From positions 21,384,729-21,448,728 of the forward strand of contig CM034309.1 of the NCBI GenBank assembly GCA_019925795.1: a stretch of 64,000 nucleotides of DNA, given 5' to 3'. Positions 32,208-44,223 of this stretch are shown piece after piece. Both the position numbers and the translations under genes were made by a program. Under the pieces are notes generated by a model, which made no database searches, was not told the origin of the DNA, and saw only the letters and a list, made by a program, of their open reading frames with translations. The number at the start of each line of letters is the position of its first letter. Position 1 is the first letter of the stretch. The stretch is from Dendrobium chrysotoxum. Taxonomy: Eukaryota > Streptophyta > Magnoliopsida > Asparagales > Orchidaceae.

Positions 32208-32923
32208 TCCTTACCTTCTGCCCTAGCCGAAGCCTTCGACGACTTCCCCTTGCCGACGGATCGGAAGTTGCGACATTTTGATTGAAGGCAACGGTGGGAG
32301 CTCGCGGCTGTGAAGGTAACTTTCTACTTTCACGCGCTTCTTTCGACCGGATCCAGAGAAAGAAAGGAATGGAGGGTTTAGTCCTCTATGAGGTTAATAG
32401 TCCTCAAATCTTGTGTAAATCATATCTAATTTATATTTAGACTTGAATTAATTGTAATTAATTAAGAATAATTATGATTAGTTAATCTTAATTTTAATTA
32501 ATTATTATTATAAATTAATTATATTTAATTAAATTAAATTATGATTCTTTATTTTTAATTGTAATTAGTTATTGATTAATTATAAATTAATCATAATTAA
32601 TTGATTTTAATTATGATTATTTATTTTTAATTATGATTAATTGCTAATTAATAATAAAGTAATTATAATTAAATATAATTGAATATAATTAGTATTTTAA
32701 TATTAATTAATTACTATTAATTGTAACTAATTATTTTTAAATCAAAATTAGTTATAATTAATTAGAATAAAAAAAAATGAATTAAACAAAAAAATCAAGT
32801 GCCTCTCCCTTGCCCCGATCCTCGTGCCACGAACCACCGCCGGTCGCCAAGGTATAACCCTCCAACCCTAAAACTCCGAGAGCCCGCCTCGAGGCTCGCA
32901 GCGCGACAAAACGACCACCTATA

Positions 32924-33404
32924 CACGCTTTTCTTAGCGTGGTGGGAGGAAGTGCGTCGCGAGGCTTGCAACGAATCGGGTAATCACTTCGAGAGCTCAT
33001 TTCGTCGTTCGCGACGCACCGGCAAACCGCCTATACACGCTTTTCGTAGCGTGGTGGGAAGGGAACCCGGTGCGACGCCTATGACGAAGTGGATAATCAC
33101 CTCAAAATCCTATCCTCGGCGTTCGTGTCGGGCCGGCAAACCGCCTATACACGCTTTTCTTAGCGTGGTGGGAAGGGAACCCGGTGCGACACCTACGGCG
33201 AGGCGGGTAAGCCCTATACACGCTTTTCTTAGCGTGGTGGGGATATTCATAAGTACCCGCTCGCGGGGAAATAACTGCATTTTTCAAACAGGTACTGTTG
33301 AAGACCCATACACGCTTTTCGTAGCGTGGTGGGGGATTGAAGATTTTACACGGCCGCGGTGTCCTCGAAAGAGGGCACCTACCATACACGCTTTTCTTAG
33401 CGTG
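32924..33404 (+). repeat. Array of six perfect hairpins in the 3' LTR
   Basis: Copies start at 32924, 33036, 33150, 33219, 33311 and 33387. They are identical in stem, loop and spacing to those of the 5' LTR. Confidence 0.95.
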
Positions 33405-36173
33405 GTGGGAAAGGCCCAGTTTTCTCGTAGTTTCCCCTAAACGGGGGAGACGCCGGGAGGCTGCCGAAATTTCGGGTGAACAGAAGACAATACTTGGACT
33501 TTATTTGGACAATCAAAGGACAATGAATTGAACGCAAAACGAGCCTAAAATGAACTTAAATGAATTAAGTCTGAACCCAAACTCAAGTCAAACTTGATTT
33601 GAACTTGCAAGGCTACAGAGAACTTGAATTCAAACAAGTAACAATGAACAACAAGGAACCAAACTTGAATGAATGCAAGGGACATGAAGTTGACTTGAAT
33701 ACAATGACGAGGATTCGAAGCAAGAGCCTGTAGACATTGAATTTGAGTTGAGCAACATTAAATAGAACAATGCAGAGAGTTATAAAGAACTTTGAACATC
33801 ATTTGCTACGATATGAGGTCTCTAATGAATGATACGAATCATTCATGAGGAAGATACCAATCCAAATGCAACTGGGAGTTGTGGATCCTTTGGGGACGAC
33901 AACAAGATGCATACAAGTGAATACAATTTGCTTGCCAACACATCAATGAACCCAATAATCATGCAGTGAATGCTACAACATCTCCACAAGTGGATCTGAT
34001 CAATTAACAAATAAAGGATACCGCCCCCTCCTAAAGACGTTGAAATTTAATGTGCATTGAACATAAGAGGCATGCTACGAATATGATAGTACTTTGCAGT
34101 CAATGTCAAAACACAAGCAGATGCATTCGTCCTTGTAAATAATAGGAGGGAATGTATAACTTGTTTGCAAACCAGATGTACATAATTCCTAATTGGAGGC
34201 TGCCTATGAGTAAGTGTAGAGGAGTGGCAGCAAATGTAATAAAGAGATACAAGCATAGGGGTTCCTACGAACTACCATGAAAGACCCCCATGCATCTAGT
34301 GTGTTCTCCATAAGCAAACCCAAAGGAGTTCTAATAACAACCTATTCACTAGTGATAGTTGAGAAAGTGCAGCGATACGCTTGTAAGCAAAGCATTAAGA
34401 TACAATGGTGGTGACAATGCCCCTACAACCAACTACCATTCAGTGATCAGAAATTATGTTGATCCACTGCAAGAAGAAAAGATGATATGTAGCAAGTACA
34501 GTTCCCATTGGCCGCTACAGAAAATCCATTGTACACCGAATGTGTTAACCACAAGCAAACGCAAAAGAGCTTTAACAAACCAAGCAAAGGCAGATGCGGA
34601 AGAAGATGTAGCAAATGTAAACACACATACAGGCTGTCGTAGCAATTGTAGGAAGCTCGCCAATCGCCATATATTCAACATATCGTCTGTGAGAAAGTGT
34701 GAAAGAACTACAATGAATACAAACATTGACAGTCAACCTGTACAAAATAACAGGCAACCTATAGTGCTACGCCACCGGATCCGCAACATTCATGCAAGCG
34801 GACAGAAGACGTTTAGAAATGTTCCAAAAGTACCCCCGCACATGCACCATAATATGTATACACATAGGTACACATAAGGGGATGTACTGAATACCTGCAT
34901 GGGCCCCGGCGAGCATGTTATTGGTACACACGTGACGTCTAGGGATGCTGCGCGGGTCAATAAATTTGAACCTGATCCTCCTAAAGCAAGTAGATAGGAG
35001 TAGACAAGGTTCAATAAATAATTATAAAATGCCCCCAAACACCTGCATGGGCCCGGACGAGCGTGTTATTGGTACACACGTGACGTCTAGGGATGCTGCG
35101 TGGGTTAATAAGTGAATTCAGGTTCGAGCCCGATCCTCCTACACCCAAAAAACTCCAATCTTCTGAAAAATCCCAAAAATTCCCAAAATCCTAAACTCCG
35201 AAAATATTTAAAACTGAAATCCAATCATCAATCACATAAAGCAAATCCATCCACCCTCCGCAACAGTTTGCCGAGGTGGATAAATTAAAATTTACTTCAG
35301 CTCACAAAGAGCTAATGCCTAGTCGAAAATATCACTAGGATCCATTCTCAAACAATCTCCTGCCAAAAAGGACGTGGTACGAGTCCTCTAACCGGCAGTT
35401 TCGCCGCCAAATGGCACTGCAGGATAAACGGTTATGACTCGGGGCCCTCTGAACCAGGTGGTCGCCGCCAAATGGCACCATTATATTATGGTTATGGCCA
35501 GAGCCCGTATGCTCCCCAATGGCATCAAATCCTTGAGATATGAATCAATAGGATATGATCGATAGGGCACAAAGCCCTCTGTTAGCTAAGGTGGATTCAA
35601 ATTTGTCCCCTTAGGCAAATATTCACCCCAGGTCTACAAGGTACCCTTGGACGAAGCAACCCATGGCTGCCGACAAGGATCCTTCTGTCAGGTTGGGTCG
35701 ACTACCTCCTCTGACTAAGTAGACCAGGGATCACGATGGCCCGGGATGACGGAACCATGGGATCTTGATCGGGTCTATCATCCATTCCCCCACCACCCGC
35801 TTTAAATGCAAGATGGTGAAATTTCTATTTTAAATATCAAATCTTCAAACTTTCAAACCTTCAACCCATGCTGCTACTATATGCCAGACTCACGTATCTA
35901 TACGTATCTGATTGACGACTAGCCTTAATCGAAAGTTCTCTCTCGTTGTCGGGAGGGGTAATTAACTATAGAGGCTTGCGCCTATAGGAAACCAGAACTC
36001 AGATCATAAAGTCCTCACAAAATGAGGGCGAAATCTCTGGGTAGTGTCTTATCTACTATCTCATCTGCCTTCCAAAATTTACCCCGGAACTTAGTTCGTT
36101 AAAACTCCCCCCTCGAAGAAAGCACAAAAGAGCGGGCGGAGGCCGGGGCCTAATTTTCGGAGCCCACAGTTCT

Positions 36174-36775
36174 AAACATCTCGTTCCTCTTTTTCAGTAC
36201 CATACAAGTGACGAGTATGATGATTTAATTATTTTTGAAATAGAAAATAATTCATGAATATGATAGACGTGGCTTTTCCCCAACTATTTTATGTGTGCCT
36301 AGACCTTTTTTATTATTATTATTATTTAAAATGTTTGGATGCTCCATCTTTATGCATGCTTTTATTGATGCTTGGATTTTGTGATATGCTTATATGCAAA
36401 ATGGAACAAATTTCATGAAGCCGAAAGTATAAAAAGTTTAAATTTTATGGCTCATTTTATTTTACTTTATGATTAAAATTTCTTTGCTTAGTGACTATTA
36501 AGCTTTGGAACAATGAAAATATATAAATAATTTGCAACACGGTAGCCTTTTTTGTGTGCTGAAAAAACTGTAGATTTCGGATAGATTCAATTTTGGAATC
36601 AATAGCCCAAACTGTTGGTCAGTTGTCGTAAAAGTTAATTTTTTGACTTCTGGTGCTGTATTGATATGCTTGTGATATTGGAGTTCCATTTGTGTTGGCC
36701 ATCTTCTGTAACCAACTTGGCCTCAAAACCAACAATACTATTGCGTTTTTGAATTCATTTGACTTTCATTTCCAG
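36174..36775. other. Right end of the large intron
   Basis: AT-rich host intron sequence between the Ogre target site and the acceptor. A T-rich stretch (about 36744-36772) ends in tttccag, giving a normal plant splice acceptor. No other gene is visible. Confidence 0.65.
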
Positions 36776-36958
36776 TTACTCGAGGGTCTTCAAAGCTCTC
36801 TAGTCATTTCAAAGATTCCAAGTATTTCTCATGAGAGGAAGTCTTCGAAAGGCGGATCATCCTCAAGAGGTAGATTTGTTTATCACAGATAAAGATTTCT
36901 TTTGCCACAGCCATTGAAATATCTGCTCATGTTTTCAACAGGAAACACGCATGGTTGA
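36776..36958 (+). CDS. Agenet-domain (G2484-1-like) protein, last two exons
   Basis: Exon 36776-36869 encodes LLEGLQSSLVISKIPSISHERKSSKGGSSSR, then a 72-bp GT-AG intron (36870-36941), then 36942-36958 encodes the end of the protein (G split across the junction, NTHG, stop TGA 36956-36958). The exon continues in phase 0 from RRIQPTSR at 1519. The rejoined C-terminus ...RRIQPTSR-LLEGLQSSL..SKIPS matches what I recall for this family. Both exons are intact, so the 35-kb intron is evidently still spliced or the gene died very recently. Expression data would decide. Confidence 0.78.
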
Positions 36959-37240
36959 AAGGAGGCGAGCTCTAGGCATTGTTGCTAAAACTACCTGAGT
37001 CAGTGTATATACAATAACTATGTTTATCCTTGTAAGGTTTTGTACATTATTCTATATTTAGGAGAAGTGAATCACGAAGTTTTCTTCTGAAATGATCAGA
37101 TGTGAAATTTCCTAGTTAAAAAATTTATCTATGCTTGTCTTGATTTTGAATACCATGACCCTAATCTTCGACTATGACGCTATCTGTTTAACCTTTAGAA
37201 ATATACCATATAGGGGCACAGGATTTTTGGCTGCAGGGGT
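36959..37240 (+). other. 3' untranslated region and downstream sequence of the Agenet-like gene
   Basis: Follows the TGA. T-rich and TGTA-containing sequence around 37030-37060 (ttgtaaggttttgtacatta) would suit plant polyadenylation, but no exact site can be set. No open frame of interest. Confidence 0.45.
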
Positions 37241-37269
37241 GAGATGATTAGTTACCGTTGATGAATCGT

Positions 37270-38060
37270 ATTTTTTCCAGTTCATCTGTTCCATGGTACG
37301 CAGGCTGATGTCCTCCTCTTGGCAATCTCTCTAAATCCATCATCAGTTTCTTTAAAGCTTGAGCATTTCTGACTCGGTGTTCTATATGATTTGTTACCTT
37401 TTTTCTTACCAGGAAGTGGTTTTACAGCACCAGTGTTTGAGAAAGATGATCCACGTACTCATAGCCCTGCAAAGCAAGCAACATATGGATTTGTACTGCC
37501 ATCGCTAATGGTTCACTGTCGGATTCTTATGTGCATGGAGGTTTTTTTTTTTGGGCATTTAGGACAATTAAGTCAAACTCACACGCACATTGCATACACA
37601 AAGACTCGAATCCAAAATCTCTTAGTTGGAAGCCTAAGCTCTCAACTAATAAGTCAAGGTGAGCTGTGTATGTGCATGGAGGTTCTTTTTAATGGGGCTC
37701 ATGGAATTTAGGGATTCAAACTGATAGGAGCCATTGCTTAGGTTTTGCAGCTCTGTATTTCCATTGGTATAAAGAGATATGGATTGGAATAGTTGTGAAT
37801 TCGTTAATTTAATTCCTTAGTAGGCTGTAAGATCTGCCATTCCTTCCAAGTGCCATACTCTATATGCTCTTATTAGCAACAGGGGTTTGAAGGCTTTTAA
37901 CTCTTCGTACCTCTTGATGAAGGGGATCAGTTTATACAACATCAGTATCTCACCCTGGCCAGATGATGCCCTTGAGCATTTGCCCCAAAGGTTCCTCAGC
38001 CTAAATGTGGCTATTCGAGCGGCCAGAGAGTATGGCAGACTATACCTTGGATGACTATGG
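37270..38060 (+). pseudogene. Unrecognised coding-like fragments, possible gene remnant
   Basis: Three stretches look protein-like on the plus strand but are not joined by a clean frame: about 37283-37370 (HGTQADVLLLAISLNPSS); 37413-37530 (GSGFTAPVFEKDDPRTHSPAK), preceded by a plausible acceptor ttaccag; and about 37826-38050 (DDALEHLPQRFLSLNVAIRA). An insertion-like repeat with a T run (37543-37550) lies between the second and third. I do not recognise the family. It could be exons of a real gene, the decayed part of one, or chance. Confidence 0.3.
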
Positions 38061-40841
38061 GAGACGACTCCTGACTTTTTCATGGAGCATGTGTGGACTA
38101 ATTTCCAATTTTCTAAGCTTCTCTTTTGTTATTTCTCAGGGGCAACAATGCTCATCCTTCGATCTCTCTCTTTGGGCAGAAGATTATTCGACCAACTTCT
38201 TTCCATTGGCATTGTGCTCCAAAGTGAAGCTATACAAATTGCTCTTAAATGTTATTATTGTATGGAAATTTAAGCTTTCCAATATATTTTTATTAATGGC
38301 CCACAAGCTCAGGAAGTGTGGAAATGGCATTAAGACATTTTTCACTGATAAAAATACGACCAATAATGTATGTAGCATTTTTAGTATTTCAGCAAATCAT
38401 TCTAAACCAAGTAACTTAATTATTATTGATTAAAATGGGAGGCTTTTTTTAATGCGATTAATTATTGAAAATATTTATTAAATATTAGTCTATTATTAAA
38501 ATAAGTGATCTCAAATTTTTGGTGAAAAAATAAGAGATTTGGAGGGGTATGGTCAAAAGAATGTTAACAATACTCTTATTTAGATTAATTTGACCTAATT
38601 TGCAAGTTCATCGTAGAAAATGGGTCTTGAGTGGGGTACATGTTTGGAAATGATGGTGGAGAGGAGAATGATATTAGTAGATAATAGAATTTTATGAATA
38701 GTTGGTTTTGAAAGATGGATAGGGTGTAGGAGAAAATACTAAAATAATTTAAGAAGAGTAACAAAAGGATGACCAATCAATGTTATCAAGGTCAATTGAG
38801 ATATACAATCAAATAATTTTCTTCAAAAAATTTTTATTATTCAAAAGTTATAATTTGTCATTACATAACTCGGTATGGATGAAGAGAAAAATTAATGGAA
38901 AAATGAATAAGTGATCATTAATAAAGGAAAATGCTGACTGCCTTTATTAATTCATATTTTCATTTAATAAATGGTTAACTCATTGATACTCTCTAAGAAA
39001 AGTCAAAACATTCTAGATGCTAAATTTAAAATATTAAAACTCTAAATTATTTCTTTATTAGTGGGCTATTGTAATGGACCTTATTTGGGCTCTTGCTTTA
39101 GCATCTTCTTGGGCTCTTATTCGGGTTATTATAATTGTAACTTTAACTTCATTTTTTTATCCAATTGATGTGCCGCATCAATTATGCTCCTTTTTTAATC
39201 TTGGGTGGAAAGAAATGAGGCAAAACATGGAGAGATTAAAAGTAACTTAAATGTTTTTTTATCTTCAAAATTGGTCAGCATTTTAAACGCCTTAAGGATG
39301 CTTTTTTTTTATTAAATGTAACAATTGGTTGGGAGTTCATAAAGATATTTCAGTTTATTTTTATTTTCCTCATAACAATAATTTTAACATTTCCTCTAAA
39401 ATCATTTGCTGGAGAAAAAGCCCCATTAATTATGCTAAACGCAATGTTGATGGGAGGTCAAAGTGCCAACATGGACCTTCTGGTGGTAAGGGTATTTTAT
39501 GTGATTGTTCAAGTTGCTTCATATAATTCCATTCTAAGCTTCTGTAACACTAATGTGATTCTCAGTCAAATAATTGAAAACTACTAATCATATTCCTTTT
39601 ATCTATAGATATATAGTACTTGATAGATTATCATATCTATTAAGGGTGTGGTGAAAAGAACACAATAAAAACCTCAGGATAATATACACATATGCAAGCC
39701 TTATGAAGTCAATATAATAGAATATTATTGTGTCTCACATTCTAAGTCGGATTGTCTTAGGTTTCGTTTGGAAAGACTTTCTTACTGTTTCTTAAAAAAA
39801 AATTTTATACAAATACTAAAAATTATGTACTAAAAAATTGCTTTAAAAAGCAATAAAAAAGACGTCTCAAACAAAGCCTTAGTTTTAATAGCAAAATTGT
39901 AAGTTGTACTTCTAAATTAAAAACAAATCAATCATATTCTTCATTTATAATTTTATATTAAGCTGTTACTTTCCTTGAATTCAAGATGAAAGCCTTTCTT
40001 TATTGGGTATGTGATGCATGTTGAAAAACATTATTACAGCTGAAGAATTTGTAGTACACTGAAAAAGATTTTGATTCATATACTGATTAAAAGCTCAATT
40101 ATCTTGAATTTATATTATTTGCAGATTGTGCAACACAAATTGTCATATATATGAAGGTAACAGCCCATAACACATATAACTATGAACTTAGATTCACAAA
40201 AAGATCGTTGAAATGAATACCGTTTCTGAAACCCCATCGACGGGGTAAATGAGAAAGGTCGCTAGCTTCTGAATAATTTCCAGCTACAGGTTGCATGCAT
40301 GGGAGATGTCTGCATGACCACCAAAGCTCACTGAAATGAAGTGGGTTAGATGAAAATAGAGCACATACATGACAGTGTTAAGGGAACAACAAGCTCACCA
40401 AACTTCTTTGAAAACTGTTCATGGAGAAAAGCTATCTAAGCGAAAAAAGCTTTTGAAAAAAAAAGGAACATAAACCAAAGGATATGGCAGATATCTAAGA
40501 TTATTTTATCCTCCAGCCGTTTTGCAAACTGATGAAATATTATAGAGAAAAAGTCTTATAGAATCTGCCACGTCCTTAGTTTATATTCTTCACTAAAGCT
40601 TTTTGGCCTAGACATCATTATTACAAATTTCTCCTACATTGGTAAGTTTAATAGACCGAAGATATTCAATAAAATAAAAGAATATTTACTTTTCTGCAGT
40701 CTGCTGCCCACCAGGGTCCTGTGATCAGATTCTGGGTTACATGCTTCTTCTGCTGGCATATTTAGCTTTGGCAATTGATATAGTCAACAAAATTCTTCCA
40801 ATTCTCTTTTTCTCCCAATTGGACTTCAATTCCAGAAAGGT
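38061..40841. other. AT-rich intergenic region
   Basis: No convincing gene, RNA or element ends. Long AT-rich tracts with poly-T and poly-A runs (39300-39310, 40457-40464). Short open frames here lack coding character. Confidence 0.55.
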
Positions 40842-43160
40842 TCATCTTTTGGAATATTTTCTTGCTTTTGCTACTCTGGGAAAACTTTCAACTGCTATAG
40901 TGTTATTTTTCAACATAGGTGGTCTCTCTTGTGGTCCAAGGGAGAGCTGCCCACCAAGCTCTATTTGTTGCATATCAGGCTTCTGGCAGATGCAGGAATA
41001 CGGATATTCATGGAAATCACCTCTTCCAGGTCTCATCTCATCAGGTTCACCCATGAAACCCCTTTGGTGCAACTTTACTTTTTTGGCAAACATCGTCCAC
41101 TCCATCTTATTTCGTGCCTTAAATAATGCGCTAAGCTTCTTTGCATTTGGCCGTATGGTCCTCTTATGCCCCATAAACCTCCTGCAAAAACTGAACCACC
41201 ATTAGTCAGGATGTCTCGAGGGACATGAAAATGGGTCTGTTGATTCTTTTAAGTTGCAGAACTAATATAGTTAGAATCTCTAAACAAAAATGGCTGTTAA
41301 GGACGGCAAGAATAGAAATGCTGTCCAGGGAAATGTTGATGGCAGAATATGGCAATCTAATAGTTTCGAGCCATAAGATGAGTTAGTATGGAAATTTTGA
41401 GTAGAAAGTGGACGTTAAGCTTTTGGAAATTTTGATTAGACCAGAATTTACATAAAAGAACACGCAGAGAGGAACCATGTATTTTTATTTCCAAAAAAAC
41501 ATACAGAGATGACAGACTGCAAATGGCGTAAGTGAAACATGCAGAAGTTAAATAAAAACAGTAAGGCTGTTAATATGATTTGAACTAGGGACCTCCAGGT
41601 ATACATGGAGGTAACCTAACAATGTTATTACAACTCCAGACCTAAAGTAACATCAAGAAACATGTGATATTCAAATGTGAGGTGTATTTCTAGGTTCAAC
41701 TACTCAATTAACATAACAAGAGGCAAGAAGGAAAGAAAAGAGATGATAATGTAAGTTGGTGGTGAAGACAAAACCAAGTCTATCATCAATAGCACTTAAC
41801 AACCTGTTCTAGACCAAAGCTCGATTTGGCATAACTTTCTACTAGCCATTTCTACTTGAACATTAGCAACAATTTTAGGGCATTTGAAACAAATAGTTGA
41901 GATAAAAAAATCAGTGGAATGAAAGTAACAATTAGGCAGATTACCAGAACTGCACTTTCATCAATTTTACGCTTCTGACTATGATATTATATAATATAAT
42001 GAGGGATTTACATACATACCACTAAGTTCTTATTTTTATATCTAATACCTAAAATTTAATATTTGTTGATATAGTACTTTAATATCTCAATCGCATCAAA
42101 GTATATGCAAGAAAAGGTATTTTCACCTTAAAAAAATTAATATTAATGATATTTTTCATGTGATTTAAAAATGTAAGTGTTAAACAAATAAATATTAAAA
42201 TTTAGATGTTATATAAATGCATTTGTGTGATATGTATGCAAATCACCCTATTATAATTGTAGTATTTCATCATTCAATCAGCTCAAGCCAAAACAACTTT
42301 TTACCAAACAGCCACAATTCTTTCAACACTTTCAACAACAGACTTTACATGATTTTACAATTTTATAGGACAGCATAGCACGCTACAACATGGGACAACA
42401 ATATGATAGAGCCTAAGAAATATTGTGTTGGAACAACAAACAGTGTTTTATGTATCTGAGTTAAGTTTCCTACATTGTCATCTGAAGGCCATGAATTTGA
42501 GTCAAGAAAACAGTCTCTAAAAATGGTAAAGTTACATCCATCAACATTGATGGGAGCTTCGTACTCTAGATTAACCCTTGTATTTTTGAAACAATGCAGA
42601 AGGAACCACAATTCTAGTATCTGCCAGTAAATAACACGAGGAAAACAACTGATGTATGACCCATAAAAAAATTCAGATGTAGTATGACCAGCATGTGACT
42701 TGCAATAATCCAACCCAACAATGCACGCCATCCCCGCCCTACTGAAGAAAAACTATAACACAAGAAAAAAAAAAAAGTGGCATAAGAATCAAGATGAACG
42801 AGAAAATTTGAAGTCCAAATGATTTCATTACCTCCGCCCAGCAAGAATCTTGGCCATGTTCCCGTTATTATTGGTAACAAATACGTCACTGTCCTCGCAA
42901 ACAATATAGTCAATAGCAGCAAGACGAGAAGAGAAAGATAGAAAGGGCTTCAAATTCTCTCCAGCAAGTGTTTCTTTAGTATACAAGTTTGGAAAGAACT
43001 CTCTAAGAGGTTGTAGAGTTTCTTCTCCACCATAGATTTCTCCTGATGCTATATAAAGATATGTGTCATTTCCAAAACCAAGTGCTCTTAACAGCAAACC
43101 AACTTCATATGGACTCAACGGGCACTTGCCTCTACTACGTTCACCCTCTGCATCTAAATC
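40842..43160 (-). CDS. Plant O-fucosyltransferase family protein (GT106-like), two C-terminal exons
   Basis: Minus strand. The upstream exon 43160-42832 encodes DLDAEGERSRGKCPLSPYEVGLLLRALGFGNDTYLYIASGEIYGG, then PLREFFPNLYTKETL, AIDYIVCEDSDVFVTNNNGNMAKILAGR. The downstream exon 41181-40842 encodes RRFMGHKRTIRPNAKKLS... to a stop. Exons join by a GT-AG intron (41182-42831) in phase 2. SDVFVTNNNGNMAKILAGRR and GHKRTIRPN are the C-terminal signature of plant putative GDP-fucose O-fucosyltransferases (formerly DUF246), Golgi type-II membrane proteins. The catalytic N-terminal exons should lie to the right but are not visible up to 64000. A copia element sits at 43976. The gene is therefore either truncated or has an intron of more than 20 kb. 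Confidence 0.88.
41182..42831 (-). other. Intron of the O-fucosyltransferase gene
   Basis: 1650 bp between a donor (minus-strand gtaatg at 42831) and an acceptor (ttgcag, ending at 41182). AT-rich, with no element ends or coding recognised. Confidence 0.75.
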
Positions 43161-43975
43161 CTGCCGAAATAGAAAATCGGCACTTATGTAATGCAAACAA
43201 AGGACATGAAAGCAATATATGTAATAGCTGCCATTCACATTTCCACAAATCTTCAAAGAGCAATAATTCAGAGATAGAGATTGCAAGAAAGGACAACGTT
43301 AATACATTCATGGCAAGAGTAAATTTGACCAGGATAGGTCCAGGCAGGAAACCTGAAATCACGAACTCTACCCACAAACTAATCCCAAATTAGCATTTAA
43401 TAAGAACCTAAATCACCTTTATTTTTGATACGATCAAATCATATAACATAGAGAAATATACAACATGTTTAAGGAGAACTAGATCAAAGAGGATTAGTCA
43501 GGAAGGAATGAATTAGGTGACGTCTTTTTTAATAGCAGAATATAAGCTTCAAAGACTGGGAACAAATTGAGTTACGATATAATTTTGGGAATAAAATAAT
43601 TTATAAAGGAAAGTGCTGCCACAATCTTGTCTTTTTTAGTTACAAATCAATCATTGATGACAGCACGATAAGCATGTAGAAGCTTAGAAGGCTAAAAGGG
43701 CATGATTCTTCAGAGCCATTATAGCCACTAAAATTTATGCTCGTAGTTTTCGAGAAATAAGGATAGGCAGAGAGTGATGCAGAAATATTGGCTTTGATGT
43801 TAGTTGATGTAGATGATGATTGCTCTCATACAAAAATTTGGTGGTCACTAGGATTCAAGAAAACCCTAATTAGTTAGATGAAGCCTTTAGGGTTCTAGGA
43901 TTTGGAATGCAGAATAAAGGGTTTGGTCGAACGAATTAGGATTAGAGCATCCATGCAACTAACCCTGAATGTATG
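43161..43975 (-). other. Presumed next upstream intron of the O-fucosyltransferase gene
   Basis: Begins (minus strand) with the acceptor tttcggcag before 43160. No coding exon is recognised up to the copia target site GTATG (43971-43975). Confidence 0.55.
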
Positions 43976-44223
43976 TATTAAAATCCAGCCGTTCATTGCA
44001 AATAGATCCAACGGCAATAGTGCATGATCCGTGGGACGCATGACTCACGCCAGAATTCTTTCTATGTTCGGGTAGCTGAGTTAGGATGGATTATATTAGA
44101 GTTATTATGAATAAATCTGTAATTATTTGTTTCTGTATTAAGATATCTGTATAGATCTATAAATAGGGAAGAAATCAAGTAATAAAGCAAGCTTTTTTCT
44201 TCTCAAACCTCTTGTTTTTAACA
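43976..44223 (+). repeat. 5' LTR of the copia element
   Basis: Matches 54255-54503 over its whole length with about 20 differences. A TATA-like tctataaatagg at 44155-44166 is present in both LTRs and could be the promoter. The first bases read TATT instead of TGTT, a decay of the TG end. Confidence 0.9.

Larger units (their letters stand above)
15698..36168 (+). mobile_element. Complete Ogre/Tat-lineage Ty3-gypsy retrotransposon (20.5 kb)
   Basis: Full structure present: 5-bp target duplication GTTCT (15693-15697 and 36169-36173), TG...CA LTRs of 4426 and 4422 bp, a TGG-starting primer-binding site, an extra ORF before gag, a continuous gag-protease-RT-RNase H-aRNase H-integrase frame, a 2.4-kb repeat-rich spacer and a polypurine tract. 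The second, plant-type RNase H and the upstream ORF place it in the Tat lineage near Ogre. Unlike described Ogres, no intron is needed between protease and RT because the frame is open throughout. By eye the two LTRs differ at about 15 substitutions plus length changes in simple repeats (about 0.3%), so insertion is young. It contributes more than half of the 35-kb intron. Apart from one TAA between ORF1 and gag it looks coding-competent. Confidence 0.95.
31747..36168 (+). repeat. 3' LTR of the Ogre element
   Basis: Same layout as the 5' LTR, offset by about 16,045 bp. By eye it differs at about 15 positions, for example 34911 (gagcatgtt versus gagcgtgtt), 35053 and 35466, and in the (GA)n and poly-A lengths. 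It ends ...gcccaca, followed by the target duplication GTTCT at 36169-36173. The duplicated CACGTGACGTC block is at about 34897-35105. Confidence 0.95.
1520..36775 (+). other. 35.3-kb transposon-filled intron of the Agenet-like gene
   Basis: The donor gtgagt at 1520 follows ...RRIQPTSR, and the acceptor tttccag ending at 36775 precedes LLEGLQSSLVISKIPS. Both junctions are phase 0, and together they restore the continuous C-terminus expected for this family. Everything between is non-host: a gypsy LTR, hAT, PRP18 retrocopy, LINE, copia relic and a 20.5-kb Ogre element. Without the recognisable insertions only about 3 kb of ordinary sequence remains. Confidence 0.75.
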
